From contig NZ_FXUY01000001.1 in NCBI RefSeq assembly GCF_900182985.1, positions 3,038,001 to 3,102,000 of the forward strand: 64,000 nt of DNA, written 5' to 3'. This stretch comes from Pseudomonas helmanticensis (GTDB taxonomy: Bacteria; Pseudomonadota; Gammaproteobacteria; Pseudomonadales; Pseudomonadaceae). The translations under genes were made by a program, and so were the position numbers. How positions within the stretch are numbered: the first letter of the stretch is position 1; each line of letters opens with the position of its first letter. Positions 18,934 through 26,443 of the stretch are shown one piece after another. The notes beneath the pieces are model-generated. The model saw only the letters and a program-made list of their open reading frames with translations. It made no database searches and had not been told where the DNA came from.

Positions 18934-21221
18934 GCCCGCGCTCCTCCGATGAGCTCGACCACTGCGTCGAGCAGGGCGTCGTCATGAAAACTGGCTTTGG
19001 CTAAATAATAGTCCGCCCCGGCGTCGAGACCACGGCGGCGATCCTCTTCACGATCCTTGTACGACACGACCATCACCGGCAGCGATTGCAGACGGTTGTC
19101 GCGACGCAACAGGGTGACCAGCTCGATGCCGTCCATGCGCGGCATGTCGATGTCGGTGATGAGCAAATCGAAGTCCTCCGAACGCAGCGCGTTCCAGCCG
19201 TCCATACCGTCCACCGCCACCGCGACGTCGTAGCCGCGATTGAGCAGCAGCTTGCGTTGCAGCTCGCGCACGGTCAGCGAATCGTCAACCACCAGCACGC
19301 GTTTGCGCGCAGCCTCGGCGGCCTGATTGCCGTGACGGGCGATGCGCTCGAGGCGACCGGTATTGAGTAGCTTATCCACCGAACGCAGCATGTCTTCGAC
19401 GTCGACGATCAGCACCACCGAGCCATCGTCGAGCAACGCGCCGGCTGAGATATCCTGCACTTTGCCCAGACGTTCATCGAGTGGCAATACCACCAAAGTG
19501 CGTTCGCCAATGAAGCGCTCGACCGCCACGCCGTAAATCGCATCGCGCTCGCGAATCACCACGACTTTCAGGGTTTCGCCGCTGTTCTGGCTGGCCGGGC
19601 GGTTGAGCAACTGACTGGCCGCGACCAACCCGACATGCCGGCCTTCATGCCAGAAATGCTGGCGACCTTCGACCTGGACAATGTCTTCAGGCTCCAGATC
19701 GCACATGCGTTCAATGTGCGCCAGCGGGAACGCATAAGCCTCTTCGCCGACTTCCACCACCAGACTGCGCACCACCGACAACGTCAGCGGCACTTCGAGA
19801 TGGAAGCGACTGCCCTCGCCCGCCGCCTGTTCCAGCACCACGGCACCGCGCAACTGGCGAACCATGTGTTGAACGGCATCGAGACCCACGCCCCGGCCAG
19901 AGACTTCGGTGACCGTGTCGCGCAGGCTGAAACCGGGCAGGAACAGGAAGGTCAGCAGTTCTTCCTCGCTCAACTGCGCCGCCGTTTCGGCTGGGGATAA
20001 CTGCCGTTCGACGATGCTGCGGCGGACCTTTTCCAGATCGACACCGTTACCGTCATCGCTCAATTCCAGCACCAACAGACCGGCCTGGTGCGAGGCGCGC
20101 AGGCGGATCAGGCCCTCTTCGGGTTTACCTTTGAGCAGACGTTGCTCCGGGGTTTCGATGCCATGATCGACGGCATTGCGCAGCAAGTGAGTCAGCGGCG
20201 CTTCGAGCTTTTCCAGCACGTCACGGTCGACCTGAGTCTTCTCGCCTTCGATTTCCAGGCGCACTTGTTTGCCGAGGCTGCGGCCCAGATCGCGAACCAT
20301 GCGCACCTGCCCGCTGAGTACATCGGCAAACGGCCGCATGCGACAGGCCAGCGCGGTGTCGTAAAGCACCTGCGCGCGTTGACTGGCCTGCCAGGCGAAT
20401 TCATCCAGCTCGGCGTTTTTCTCGCTGAGCAATTGTTGCGACTCGGCGAGCAAGCGCCGCGCATCTTCGAGGGCTTCCAGCGCCTCAAGGCTCAGCGCGT
20501 GTTCCTTGAGGTGCACGTTGAGATTTTCCAGCGCGCGCAGGCCGTTGTTCTGCATGCGCTTGAGGCGCTGCATGGTTGCCAGGTGCGGCTTGAGGCGCTG
20601 GGTTTCCACCAGCGATTTGCTCGACAGGTCGAGCAGGCTGTTGAGGCGTTCGGCGGTAACGCGCAAGACGCGCTCGCCACCTTCAGTGGTGCGTCTGCTT
20701 TTCCGTGGCGGCGGCTCTGGCGCCTCCACCGGTAGTTCTACAGATTGCACCGGCGCTGGCGGCGTTGGCTCGACTCGCGGCGCTTGCAACTGCAATTCGG
20801 CCATGACCGGCGCAGCGACGGCAGGCGGCGACGATGGATCAAGCAACTGCGCCATCAACACCACATACGCTTCGATGTCAGCCGGTTGCGGAGCATTCGC
20901 TGGCGTCGCAATGCGCATGAGCAAATCGGTGCCCTGCAACAACGCATCGATGTGTTCCGGGCGCAGCAACAAGCGCCCTTCCTGCGCGCTGACCAGGCAA
21001 TCTTCCATGACATGGGCGACGCTGACGCCACTGTCGATGCCGACAATTCGCGCCGCGCCCTTGAGCGAGTGCGCCGCACGCATGCACGATTCGAGTTGAT
21101 CGGCCTGGGTCGGATTGCGCTCCAGCGCCAGCAGCCCGGCGCTGAGCACCTGCGTCTGGGCTTCGGCTTCAAGGCTGAACAGCTCCAGCAGCGAGGCGTC
21201 GCGCATTTGCTCGGGGGTCAT
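18930..21221 (-). CDS. wspE: WspE, CheA-type hybrid histidine kinase with receiver
   Basis: A 763-residue kinase. The N-terminal Hpt domain has His51 (MRAAHSLKGAARIVG). A proline-rich linker covers about 155-180. The CheA catalytic core shows the N box HLLRNAVDHGIETPEQR, the G1 LELSDDGNGVDLE, and the G2 region VSGRGVGLDAVQHMV. A CheW-like domain (about 500-625) and a C-terminal receiver (LLITDIDMPRMDG) follow. It autophosphorylates and passes phosphate to WspR and WspF. Overlapping start/stop with wspD and wspF. Confidence 0.95.
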   Translation of the reverse strand: MTPEQMRDASLLELFSLEAEAQTQVLSAGLLALERNPTQADQLESCMRAAHSLKGAARIVGIDSGVSVAHVMEDCLVSAQEGRLLLRPEHIDALLQGTDLLMRIATPANAPQPADIEAYVVLMAQLLDPSSPPAVAAPVMAELQLQAPRVEPTPPAPVQSVELPVEAPEPPPRKSRRTTEGGERVLRVTAERLNSLLDLSSKSLVETQRLKPHLATMQRLKRMQNNGLRALENLNVHLKEHALSLEALEALEDARRLLAESQQLLSEKNAELDEFAWQASQRAQVLYDTALACRMRPFADVLSGQVRMVRDLGRSLGKQVRLEIEGEKTQVDRDVLEKLEAPLTHLLRNAVDHGIETPEQRLLKGKPEEGLIRLRASHQAGLLVLELSDDGNGVDLEKVRRSIVERQLSPAETAAQLSEEELLTFLFLPGFSLRDTVTEVSGRGVGLDAVQHMVRQLRGAVVLEQAAGEGSRFHLEVPLTLSVVRSLVVEVGEEAYAFPLAHIERMCDLEPEDIVQVEGRQHFWHEGRHVGLVAASQLLNRPASQNSGETLKVVVIRERDAIYGVAVERFIGERTLVVLPLDERLGKVQDISAGALLDDGSVVLIVDVEDMLRSVDKLLNTGRLERIARHGNQAAEAARKRVLVVDDSLTVRELQRKLLLNRGYDVAVAVDGMDGWNALRSEDFDLLITDIDMPRMDGIELVTLLRRDNRLQSLPVMVVSYKDREEDRRRGLDAGADYYLAKASFHDDALLDAVVELIGGARA

Positions 21222-21901
21222 GTGAGGCTCCGGGTCACGGCAGACAACAGCTGTTCTTCATCCAGCCAACGCAGGCTGCGACCGCGAAATTGCAGGACGC
21301 CACGGGTGTACTTGGCACTGGCCTGGGCGCCGGATTGCGACGCGGCATCAAGGATTCGCTCATCGATGGCATGAATGCCGTAAACCTCATCCACCGGCAC
21401 CACCACCGGCCCGCCATGGGCAGCGATGATCAACATGCGCGGCATGATGCGCCCGCTGACAGCTGGAGCGGCGCTGGCATCCAGATCCAGCAATTCCACC
21501 AGCGACAGGCACGCCACCAGCGCGCCACGCACATTCGCCACCCCCAGCAAGGCGCGCGAACGCTGATGCGGTAACGAGTGAATCGCCTGCAACGGCGCGA
21601 CTTCCACCAGGCTACGCGTCGCCAATCCGAGCCACTCTTCACCGAGACGGAACATCAGCAGCGAACGGGTTTTGACATCGGTTTCGACCGCGATCGCCAC
21701 CGGGTCGCGCTCGTCCTGCTGCAACGAATAGCGATCGAGCAAGCGCGTCGCCGCTGCGGAATACACCGAGCAGTTGCGGCAATGAATATGTTCTTCGAGC
21801 AGCGGGCAGGACTTGTCGCCGTGGATGCCAATACGGTTCCAGCAATCGTCGATGGCCTGGGCGTCTTCATGGGTGACGTTCAAGGTGTCGGCCGAAATCA
21901 T
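21218..21901 (-). CDS. wspD: WspD, CheW-like coupling protein
   Basis: A 227-residue coupling protein linking WspA to WspE. The N-terminal 70 residues hold a cysteine/histidine cluster (GDKSCPLLEEHIHCRNCSVY), possibly a metal site. A CheW domain follows at about 75-215 (LMFRLGEEWLGLATRSLVEV, GVANVRGALVACLSL, VVPVDEVYGIH). The cysteine-rich head is also a known trait of WspD proteins. Start and stop overlap the neighbours by four bases each. Confidence 0.93.
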   Translation of the reverse strand: MISADTLNVTHEDAQAIDDCWNRIGIHGDKSCPLLEEHIHCRNCSVYSAAATRLLDRYSLQQDERDPVAIAVETDVKTRSLLMFRLGEEWLGLATRSLVEVAPLQAIHSLPHQRSRALLGVANVRGALVACLSLVELLDLDASAAPAVSGRIMPRMLIIAAHGGPVVVPVDEVYGIHAIDERILDAASQSGAQASAKYTRGVLQFRGRSLRWLDEEQLLSAVTRSLT

Positions 21902-23169
21902 CGTTTACGCTCACTGTCAGCGGTGCGCCCGCTGCGGGCGGCGCGCTCCTGCAATCGTCTGGCACCGGCGCTGTCGCCCTGGGCCTGGAGCAAAGCCGCG
22001 AGGTGCATCAGCGCTTCCGGGTGTTGCGGTTCGAGGTACAGCGCCTTGCGGTAGAAACCCTGGGCTTCGAGGGTCAGGCCGGCGACGTCGCTGAGCAGTC
22101 CCAGCCAGTAAAACACTTGAGCCACTGGTTCGTGGCTGCGCAAATACTGCTCGCACGCGGCACGCGCTTCGGCGCTTTTGCCTTCATTGGCCAGTGCCGC
22201 GATATTCGCCAGCAAGGTCGCGGCGTCCGGATTCGCGCTGGTGCGGGTGGTCGGCAGCGCGGTCACTGGCGCAAATGGCCGTTGGCGCACGGGCGGTGGC
22301 GGCGTGCTGCGTATCGATTGGCTGACTGGCAACGGAATCGGCTTGGGCACTGGCAGCGGTTCAGGCTGCGGGTCGCTGTGACGACTGAACGCGAACGACT
22401 GCGGGATCCCGATCGAGCGCATGCCCAAACGGCCGAGCAGACTGCCCTCGGCGGGGCCGATAAACAGCACGCCGTCGACATGCGTCAGGCGTTTGAGCAC
22501 TTCGAACACTTGCTTCTGCGTGGGCTGATCGAAATAAATCAACAGGTTGCGGCAGAACACAAAATCGAACGCCGGCTCGCTGGCCAGCAGCGCCGGATCA
22601 AGCACATTGCCGACTTGCAGACGCACCTGCTCACGGACATTTTCGTTGACCCGATGGCCGTCCTGCTCGGCGCTGAAATGCCGTTCGCGATAGTCCAGAT
22701 CCTGGCCGCGAAACGAGTTCTTGCCGTACAGCGCCCGCCGCGCCTTTTCCACCGACAGCGGGCTGACGTCCATGCCATCGACCTTGAACTGATGCGGCTT
22801 GAGCCCGGCATCGAGCAAGGCCATGGCAATCGAATACGGTTCTTCGCCGGTGGAACACGGCAGGCTGAGAATGCGCAGCGCGCGCATGTTGTTCAGCTCG
22901 GTGAGGCGATTGCGCGCCAGTTTACCGAGCGTGGCGAACGATTCCGGGTAACGGAAAAACCACGTCTCGGGGACGATGACTGCTTCGATCAGCGCTTGCT
23001 GCTCATCCCGTGAACCCTGCAACAACTGCCAATATTCATCGGCATGCGCCGCTTGCGAGAGTGTCGTGCGCTGACGCACCGCGCGCTCGATGATCGCCGG
23101 GCCGACCGAGGTGACATCGAGGCCGATGCGCTCCTTGAGAAAGTCGAAAAAGCGCTGATCGCTGCTCAT
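21898..23169 (-). CDS. wspC: WspC, CheR-type methyltransferase with TPR repeats
   Basis: A 423-residue SAM-dependent methyltransferase that methylates glutamates on WspA. The CheR domain spans roughly residues 1-275 (VPETWFFRYPESF, LSLPCSTGEEPYSIAMALLD, DFVFCRNLLIYFD). A proline-rich linker (about 276-315) and C-terminal TPR-like helices (GKSAEARAACEQYLRSHEPV, EPQHPEALMHLAALLQAQGD) follow. Overlaps wspB and wspD by four bases each. Confidence 0.94.
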   Translation of the reverse strand: MSSDQRFFDFLKERIGLDVTSVGPAIIERAVRQRTTLSQAAHADEYWQLLQGSRDEQQALIEAVIVPETWFFRYPESFATLGKLARNRLTELNNMRALRILSLPCSTGEEPYSIAMALLDAGLKPHQFKVDGMDVSPLSVEKARRALYGKNSFRGQDLDYRERHFSAEQDGHRVNENVREQVRLQVGNVLDPALLASEPAFDFVFCRNLLIYFDQPTQKQVFEVLKRLTHVDGVLFIGPAEGSLLGRLGMRSIGIPQSFAFSRHSDPQPEPLPVPKPIPLPVSQSIRSTPPPPVRQRPFAPVTALPTTRTSANPDAATLLANIAALANEGKSAEARAACEQYLRSHEPVAQVFYWLGLLSDVAGLTLEAQGFYRKALYLEPQHPEALMHLAALLQAQGDSAGARRLQERAARSGRTADSERKR

Positions 23170-23702
23170 GGCTGTTCCTCAAGCTGCGCCGGATCCCGTG
23201 GCGGCTGCGGGAGCAGCAAGGCGCGCACCGCGTCATCGAGCAAGTCATTGACCCGCACCCATTGCACCAGTCCGCGCGCATCTTCACGCACCGGGCCGAG
23301 GTAAGGCGTCTGCCGATTGTCGAGACCGTAGGGCTGAAAATCCTGCGGATTGCAGCGCAAGGTGTCGGTGGCCTGCTCCAGAATCAGCCCGAGCCATTGC
23401 ACCGGCCGCGCATCGTCGGGCTGGTAATTCACCAGCACCAGACGCGTGCTGGTGCGCGCTTGCGCGGGTTCACCGAACGTCAGCGCACTGAGATCGATCA
23501 CTGGCACCACCACACCGCGATACGCAAATACCCCGGCGACCCACTGCGGCGCCCGCGCAATCGGCTTCAACGGCAGGCGCGGCAGCACTTCCGCGACTTC
23601 GGTGGCGCGCAAGGCGTAACGCTCGCTACCGATGCGAAACAGCAGGAACAACGCCTGCTTCGCCAGCGGTGCGGCGTTGCGTTTGGCGATGATTTCGCTC
23701 AT
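23166..23702 (-). CDS. wspB: WspB, CheW-like coupling protein
   Basis: A 178-residue single CheW domain (LFRIGSERYALRATEVAEVL, WVAGVFAYRGVVVPVIDLSA). It is the second coupling protein of the Wsp complex. The stop overlaps wspC (ATGA), and its ATG shares one base with the wspA stop (TGATG), so the whole operon is translationally linked. Confidence 0.93.
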   Translation of the reverse strand: MSEIIAKRNAAPLAKQALFLLFRIGSERYALRATEVAEVLPRLPLKPIARAPQWVAGVFAYRGVVVPVIDLSALTFGEPAQARTSTRLVLVNYQPDDARPVQWLGLILEQATDTLRCNPQDFQPYGLDNRQTPYLGPVREDARGLVQWVRVNDLLDDAVRALLLPQPPRDPAQLEEQP

Positions 23703-25324
23703 CAGACTTTGAATCGCGAAACGCCGCTGCGCAGCCCGACGGCCACCTGGCTCAGTTCGTCGATGGCGAAACTGGCCTGGCGCAGCGACTCGACAGTCTG
23801 GCTGCTGGCATCGCCCAACTGCACCAGCGCATGGTTGATCTGCTCGGCGCCGGTGGCCTGCGCCTGCATGCCTTCGTTGACCATCAACACGCGCGGCGCC
23901 AGCGCCTGCACCTGATGGATGATCTGCGACAGCTGCTCGCCAACCTGCTGCACTTCGGACATGCCACGGCGCACTTCTTCGGAAAACTTGTCCATGCCCA
24001 TCACACCCGCCGACACCGCCGACTGGATCTCGCGGACCATTTGTTCGATGTCGTAGGTAGCGACCGCGGTCTGATCCGCCAGACGTCGCACTTCAGTGGC
24101 GACCACGGCAAAACCGCGTCCGTATTCACCGGCCTTCTCGGCTTCGATCGCCGCGTTGAGCGAGAGCAGATTGGTCTGGTCGGCGACTTTGACGATGGTC
24201 ACCACCACCTGATTGATGTTGCCGGCCTTCTCGTTGAGGATCGCCAGTTTGGCGTTGACCAGATCCGCCGCGCCCATCACCGAGTGCATGGTGTCTTCCA
24301 TGCGCGCCAGGCCTTGCTGGCCGGAACCGGCGAGAACAGAGGCCTGATCGGCAGCGGTGGAGACTTCGGTCATGGTGCGGACCAGATCGCGCGACGTGGC
24401 GGCGATCTCGCGGGACGTTGCACCGATTTCGGTGGTGGTCGCCGCCGTTTCAGTGGCGGTGGCTTGTTGTTGCTTGGAGGTTGCAGCGATCTCGGTTACC
24501 GAGGTGGTCACCTGCACCGACGAGCGTTGCGCCTGGGATACCAGCGAAGTCAGCTCGGTCATCATGTCGTTGAAGCCGGTTTCCACCGCGTTGAATTCAT
24601 CTTTGCGGTCGAGGCTCAGGCGGGTGCTGAGGTCGCCGGTGCGCATGGTTTCGAGAATCCGCACGATCAGGTTCATCGGCGCCATGATCGCGCGCATCAG
24701 CAGGAACCCGCAGGCTGCCGCCGCCAGCACCGCGACCAGCAATGAAATACCCATGCTGACTTTCGCGGCGGCGACCGCATCATCAATGTTGTTCATGGCC
24801 TCATCTGCGACGGCTTTGTTCTCGCGAATGATGTCGTTGAGTTTCATCCGGCCGGCGGTCCAGGCCGGAGTCAGCTGTTCGTTGAACAACTTCGCCGCCT
24901 CATCCTCTTGGTTGCGCTGATACAGATCGAGCACCTGCGTCTGAATCTTGTTGTAGTTGAGGACGTCTTGCTTGAAGACGGCGAATTCGGCCTTGTCCTC
25001 ATCAGTGGTGACAGTGCTTTGATAGTTGCCCATCTGCTCTTCGAGACGCGCCTCGAAGGCTTTGAAATCAGCCGCGTCCTCGGCGCTGATGCCCTGGCCT
25101 TTTTTCAGGCCGAGCAATTCCTGGGTCTGCAGGTAACTGTCGACCCAGGCGCTGCGAATCATCGAGCTGAAATACACGCCGGGCACGGCGTCCTGACGCA
25201 CGCTCTGCTCGCCGGCCTCGATTTTCAGCAACCGCGAATAAGAGACGACGACCATCAACAGCATGATGGCGATAATCACCGCAAAGCTCGCCAAAATGCG
25301 TTGGCGCAACGTCCAGTTCTTCAC
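23702..25324 (-). CDS. wspA: WspA, methyl-accepting chemoreceptor
   Basis: A 540-residue membrane receptor for surface-contact signals. TM1 lies near residues 10-32 (ILASFAVIIAIMLLMVVVSY), then a periplasmic four-helix bundle, TM2 near 188-212 (ISLLVAVLAAAACGFLLMRA), a HAMP domain, and a cytoplasmic signalling hairpin whose tip reads VVTIVKVADQTNLLSLNAAI. Unlike most genes here it starts with GTG (25322-25324), with AGGAA upstream. It is the first gene of the operon. Confidence 0.94.
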   Translation of the reverse strand: MKNWTLRQRILASFAVIIAIMLLMVVVSYSRLLKIEAGEQSVRQDAVPGVYFSSMIRSAWVDSYLQTQELLGLKKGQGISAEDAADFKAFEARLEEQMGNYQSTVTTDEDKAEFAVFKQDVLNYNKIQTQVLDLYQRNQEDEAAKLFNEQLTPAWTAGRMKLNDIIRENKAVADEAMNNIDDAVAAAKVSMGISLLVAVLAAAACGFLLMRAIMAPMNLIVRILETMRTGDLSTRLSLDRKDEFNAVETGFNDMMTELTSLVSQAQRSSVQVTTSVTEIAATSKQQQATATETAATTTEIGATSREIAATSRDLVRTMTEVSTAADQASVLAGSGQQGLARMEDTMHSVMGAADLVNAKLAILNEKAGNINQVVVTIVKVADQTNLLSLNAAIEAEKAGEYGRGFAVVATEVRRLADQTAVATYDIEQMVREIQSAVSAGVMGMDKFSEEVRRGMSEVQQVGEQLSQIIHQVQALAPRVLMVNEGMQAQATGAEQINHALVQLGDASSQTVESLRQASFAIDELSQVAVGLRSGVSRFKV

Positions 25325-25544
25325 AGTGATTCCTCGTGCCTAGGTCGAAATGCGGGGAGTATAGCCGAGGGCGGTGTTTCATTTATAAGACGCTTTTTAA
25401 TCCGACCCGTTTGGCGGAAGGCTCTGGGACTGGACTGTCGGTTAATTCGGGGTTGGCGTACCAGTGGGGTAATGGCAAAAAGGGGCGATGGATTGATCAT
25501 TTCCGGGCTTTCCATTTCGGCAAGATGCTGGCAATGCGCCTTGA

Positions 25545-25562
25545 TGCGCAACTTCTTGCGCA
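25545..25562. promoter_or_regulatory. candidate activator-binding palindrome 1 (TGCGCAA-N4-TTGCGCA)
   Basis: TGCGCAACTTCTTGCGCA is a perfect 7+7 inverted repeat with a CTTC centre. It lies about 210 bases upstream of the sigma-54 type promoter. It may bind a bacterial enhancer-binding protein; no regulator gene is in the window. Confidence 0.55.
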
Positions 25563-25626
25563 CTTGTTCGCCGATTTTCGCCTCTTGAATCGCTACAGCC
25601 CCCATGGCCCGGGGCCTGTGGCCAAG

Positions 25627-25644
25627 TGCGCAACTTCTTGCACA
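25627..25644. promoter_or_regulatory. candidate activator-binding palindrome 2
   Basis: TGCGCAACTTCTTGCACA matches palindrome 1 at 17 of 18 bases. It is 22 bases upstream of palindrome 3, about two helical turns, so the two would face the same side of the DNA. Confidence 0.55.
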
Positions 25645-25648
25645 CCAC

Positions 25649-25666
25649 TGCGCAAGAAGTTGCGCA
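25649..25666. promoter_or_regulatory. candidate activator-binding palindrome 3
   Basis: TGCGCAAGAAGTTGCGCA is the exact reverse complement of palindrome 1, a perfect 7+7 inverted repeat. Its centre is about 95 bases upstream of the -24 element, the usual range for sigma-54 activator sites. Confidence 0.58.
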
Positions 25667-25752
25667 CTTTTAGCCTAAAACCAGCATGAAACATATTGAA
25701 ACATGCACTTTTCGGCTGTTTGGCCCCGTGTTTTCGGGAATTACAGCAAAGC

Positions 25753-25768
25753 TGGCACGTTCCTTGAT
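25753..25768 (+). promoter_or_regulatory. sigma-54 (RpoN) type promoter of hcp
   Basis: TGGCACGTTCCTTGAT matches the -24/-12 consensus TGGCACG-N4-TTGCW, with the invariant GG (25754-25755) and a TTGA at -12 in place of TTGC. Spacing is exact. Transcription would begin near 25780, 57 bases before the hcp ATG. RpoN control of hcp operons is known in several Gram-negative bacteria. Confidence 0.72.
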
Positions 25769-25836
25769 AACAATCAGGCACCCACCGGGCGATTTCGCCC
25801 CGGGCACCCTAAATTTATCCGCAAGGAGAGCACCCC

Positions 25837-26352
25837 ATGGCAACACCAGCGTACATGTCGGTTACCGGCGAAAAACAAGGCCTGATCACTGCAGGCGCAT
25901 TCACCGCTGACTCCGTAGGCAACACCTACCAGGAAGGCCACGAAGACCAGGTCATGGTTCAGGCTTTCAGCCACGACGTAATCATCCCGCGTGACCCGCA
26001 ATCCGGCCAACCAACCGGTCAGCGCGTTCACAAGCCAGTTGTGATCACCAAGGTCTACGACAAGGCTTCGCCTCTGCTGCAAGCCGCTCTGACCTCCGGC
26101 GAGCGCATGAGCGAAATCGTTATCCAGTGGTTCCGTACTTCTGCTCAAGGTACCCAAGAGCACTACTACACCACCAAACTGGAAGACGCGATCATCGTCG
26201 CCATCAACAACAAAATGCACAACTGCCAGGATCCAGGCAACTCGCACTTCACCCACCTGGAAGAAGTGCAGTTCACCTACCGCAAAATCACCTGGACCCA
26301 CGAAGTATCCGGTACTTCGGGTTCCGATGACTGGCGTGCTCCAGTCGTTTAA
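25837..26352 (+). CDS. hcp: Hcp, type VI secretion tube protein
   Basis: A 171-residue Hcp-family protein that stacks as hexameric rings to form the secreted T6SS tube and also carries effectors. Family features are MSVTGEKQGLITAGAFT, VMVQAFSHDVIIPRD, VVITKVYDKASPLL, YYTTKLEDAIIVAINNKMHN and the ending KITWTHEVSGTSGSDDWRAP. A strong AAGGAGAG ribosome site precedes the ATG. It heads an orphan cluster (no baseplate or sheath genes in the window), so it must work with a T6SS encoded elsewhere. Confidence 0.95.
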   Translation: MATPAYMSVTGEKQGLITAGAFTADSVGNTYQEGHEDQVMVQAFSHDVIIPRDPQSGQPTGQRVHKPVVITKVYDKASPLLQAALTSGERMSEIVIQWFRTSAQGTQEHYYTTKLEDAIIVAINNKMHNCQDPGNSHFTHLEEVQFTYRKITWTHEVSGTSGSDDWRAPVV

Positions 26353-26372
26353 TTACGGCTGATCGTTACAAG

Positions 26373-26403
26373 CATCGGCCAGCTCTGCTGGTCGATGTTG
26401 TTT
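26373..26403 (+). terminator. hairpin between hcp and vgrG (possible partial terminator)
   Basis: CATCGGCCAG and CTGGTCGATG form a 10-bp stem with one mismatch and a 5-base loop, followed by TTGTTTTCG. The short U run suggests an attenuator that would leave hcp mRNA more abundant than the vgrG part, or an end that protects the hcp message. Confidence 0.45.
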
Positions 26404-26443
26404 TCGCAACTCCAGATTTTTGTGACAGCACGAGGAACAACGG

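Larger units (their letters stand above)
25325..25836 (+). promoter_or_regulatory. regulatory region of the hcp-vgrG cluster
   Basis: A 512-base gap between divergent wspA and hcp with no convincing gene. It contains three copies of a TGCGCAA-N4-TTGCGCA palindrome, an 8-base direct repeat TGAAACAT (25687-25694 and 25697-25704, 10 bases apart), a sigma-54 type promoter and an AAGGAGAG ribosome site before hcp. The wspA promoter should also lie in its left part; I could not assign it. Confidence 0.65.

Noticed and set aside
25336..25689. 117-codon plus-strand frame upstream of hcp
   Set aside because: It spans the palindromes in the regulatory region, with no ribosome site and an unlikely protein.
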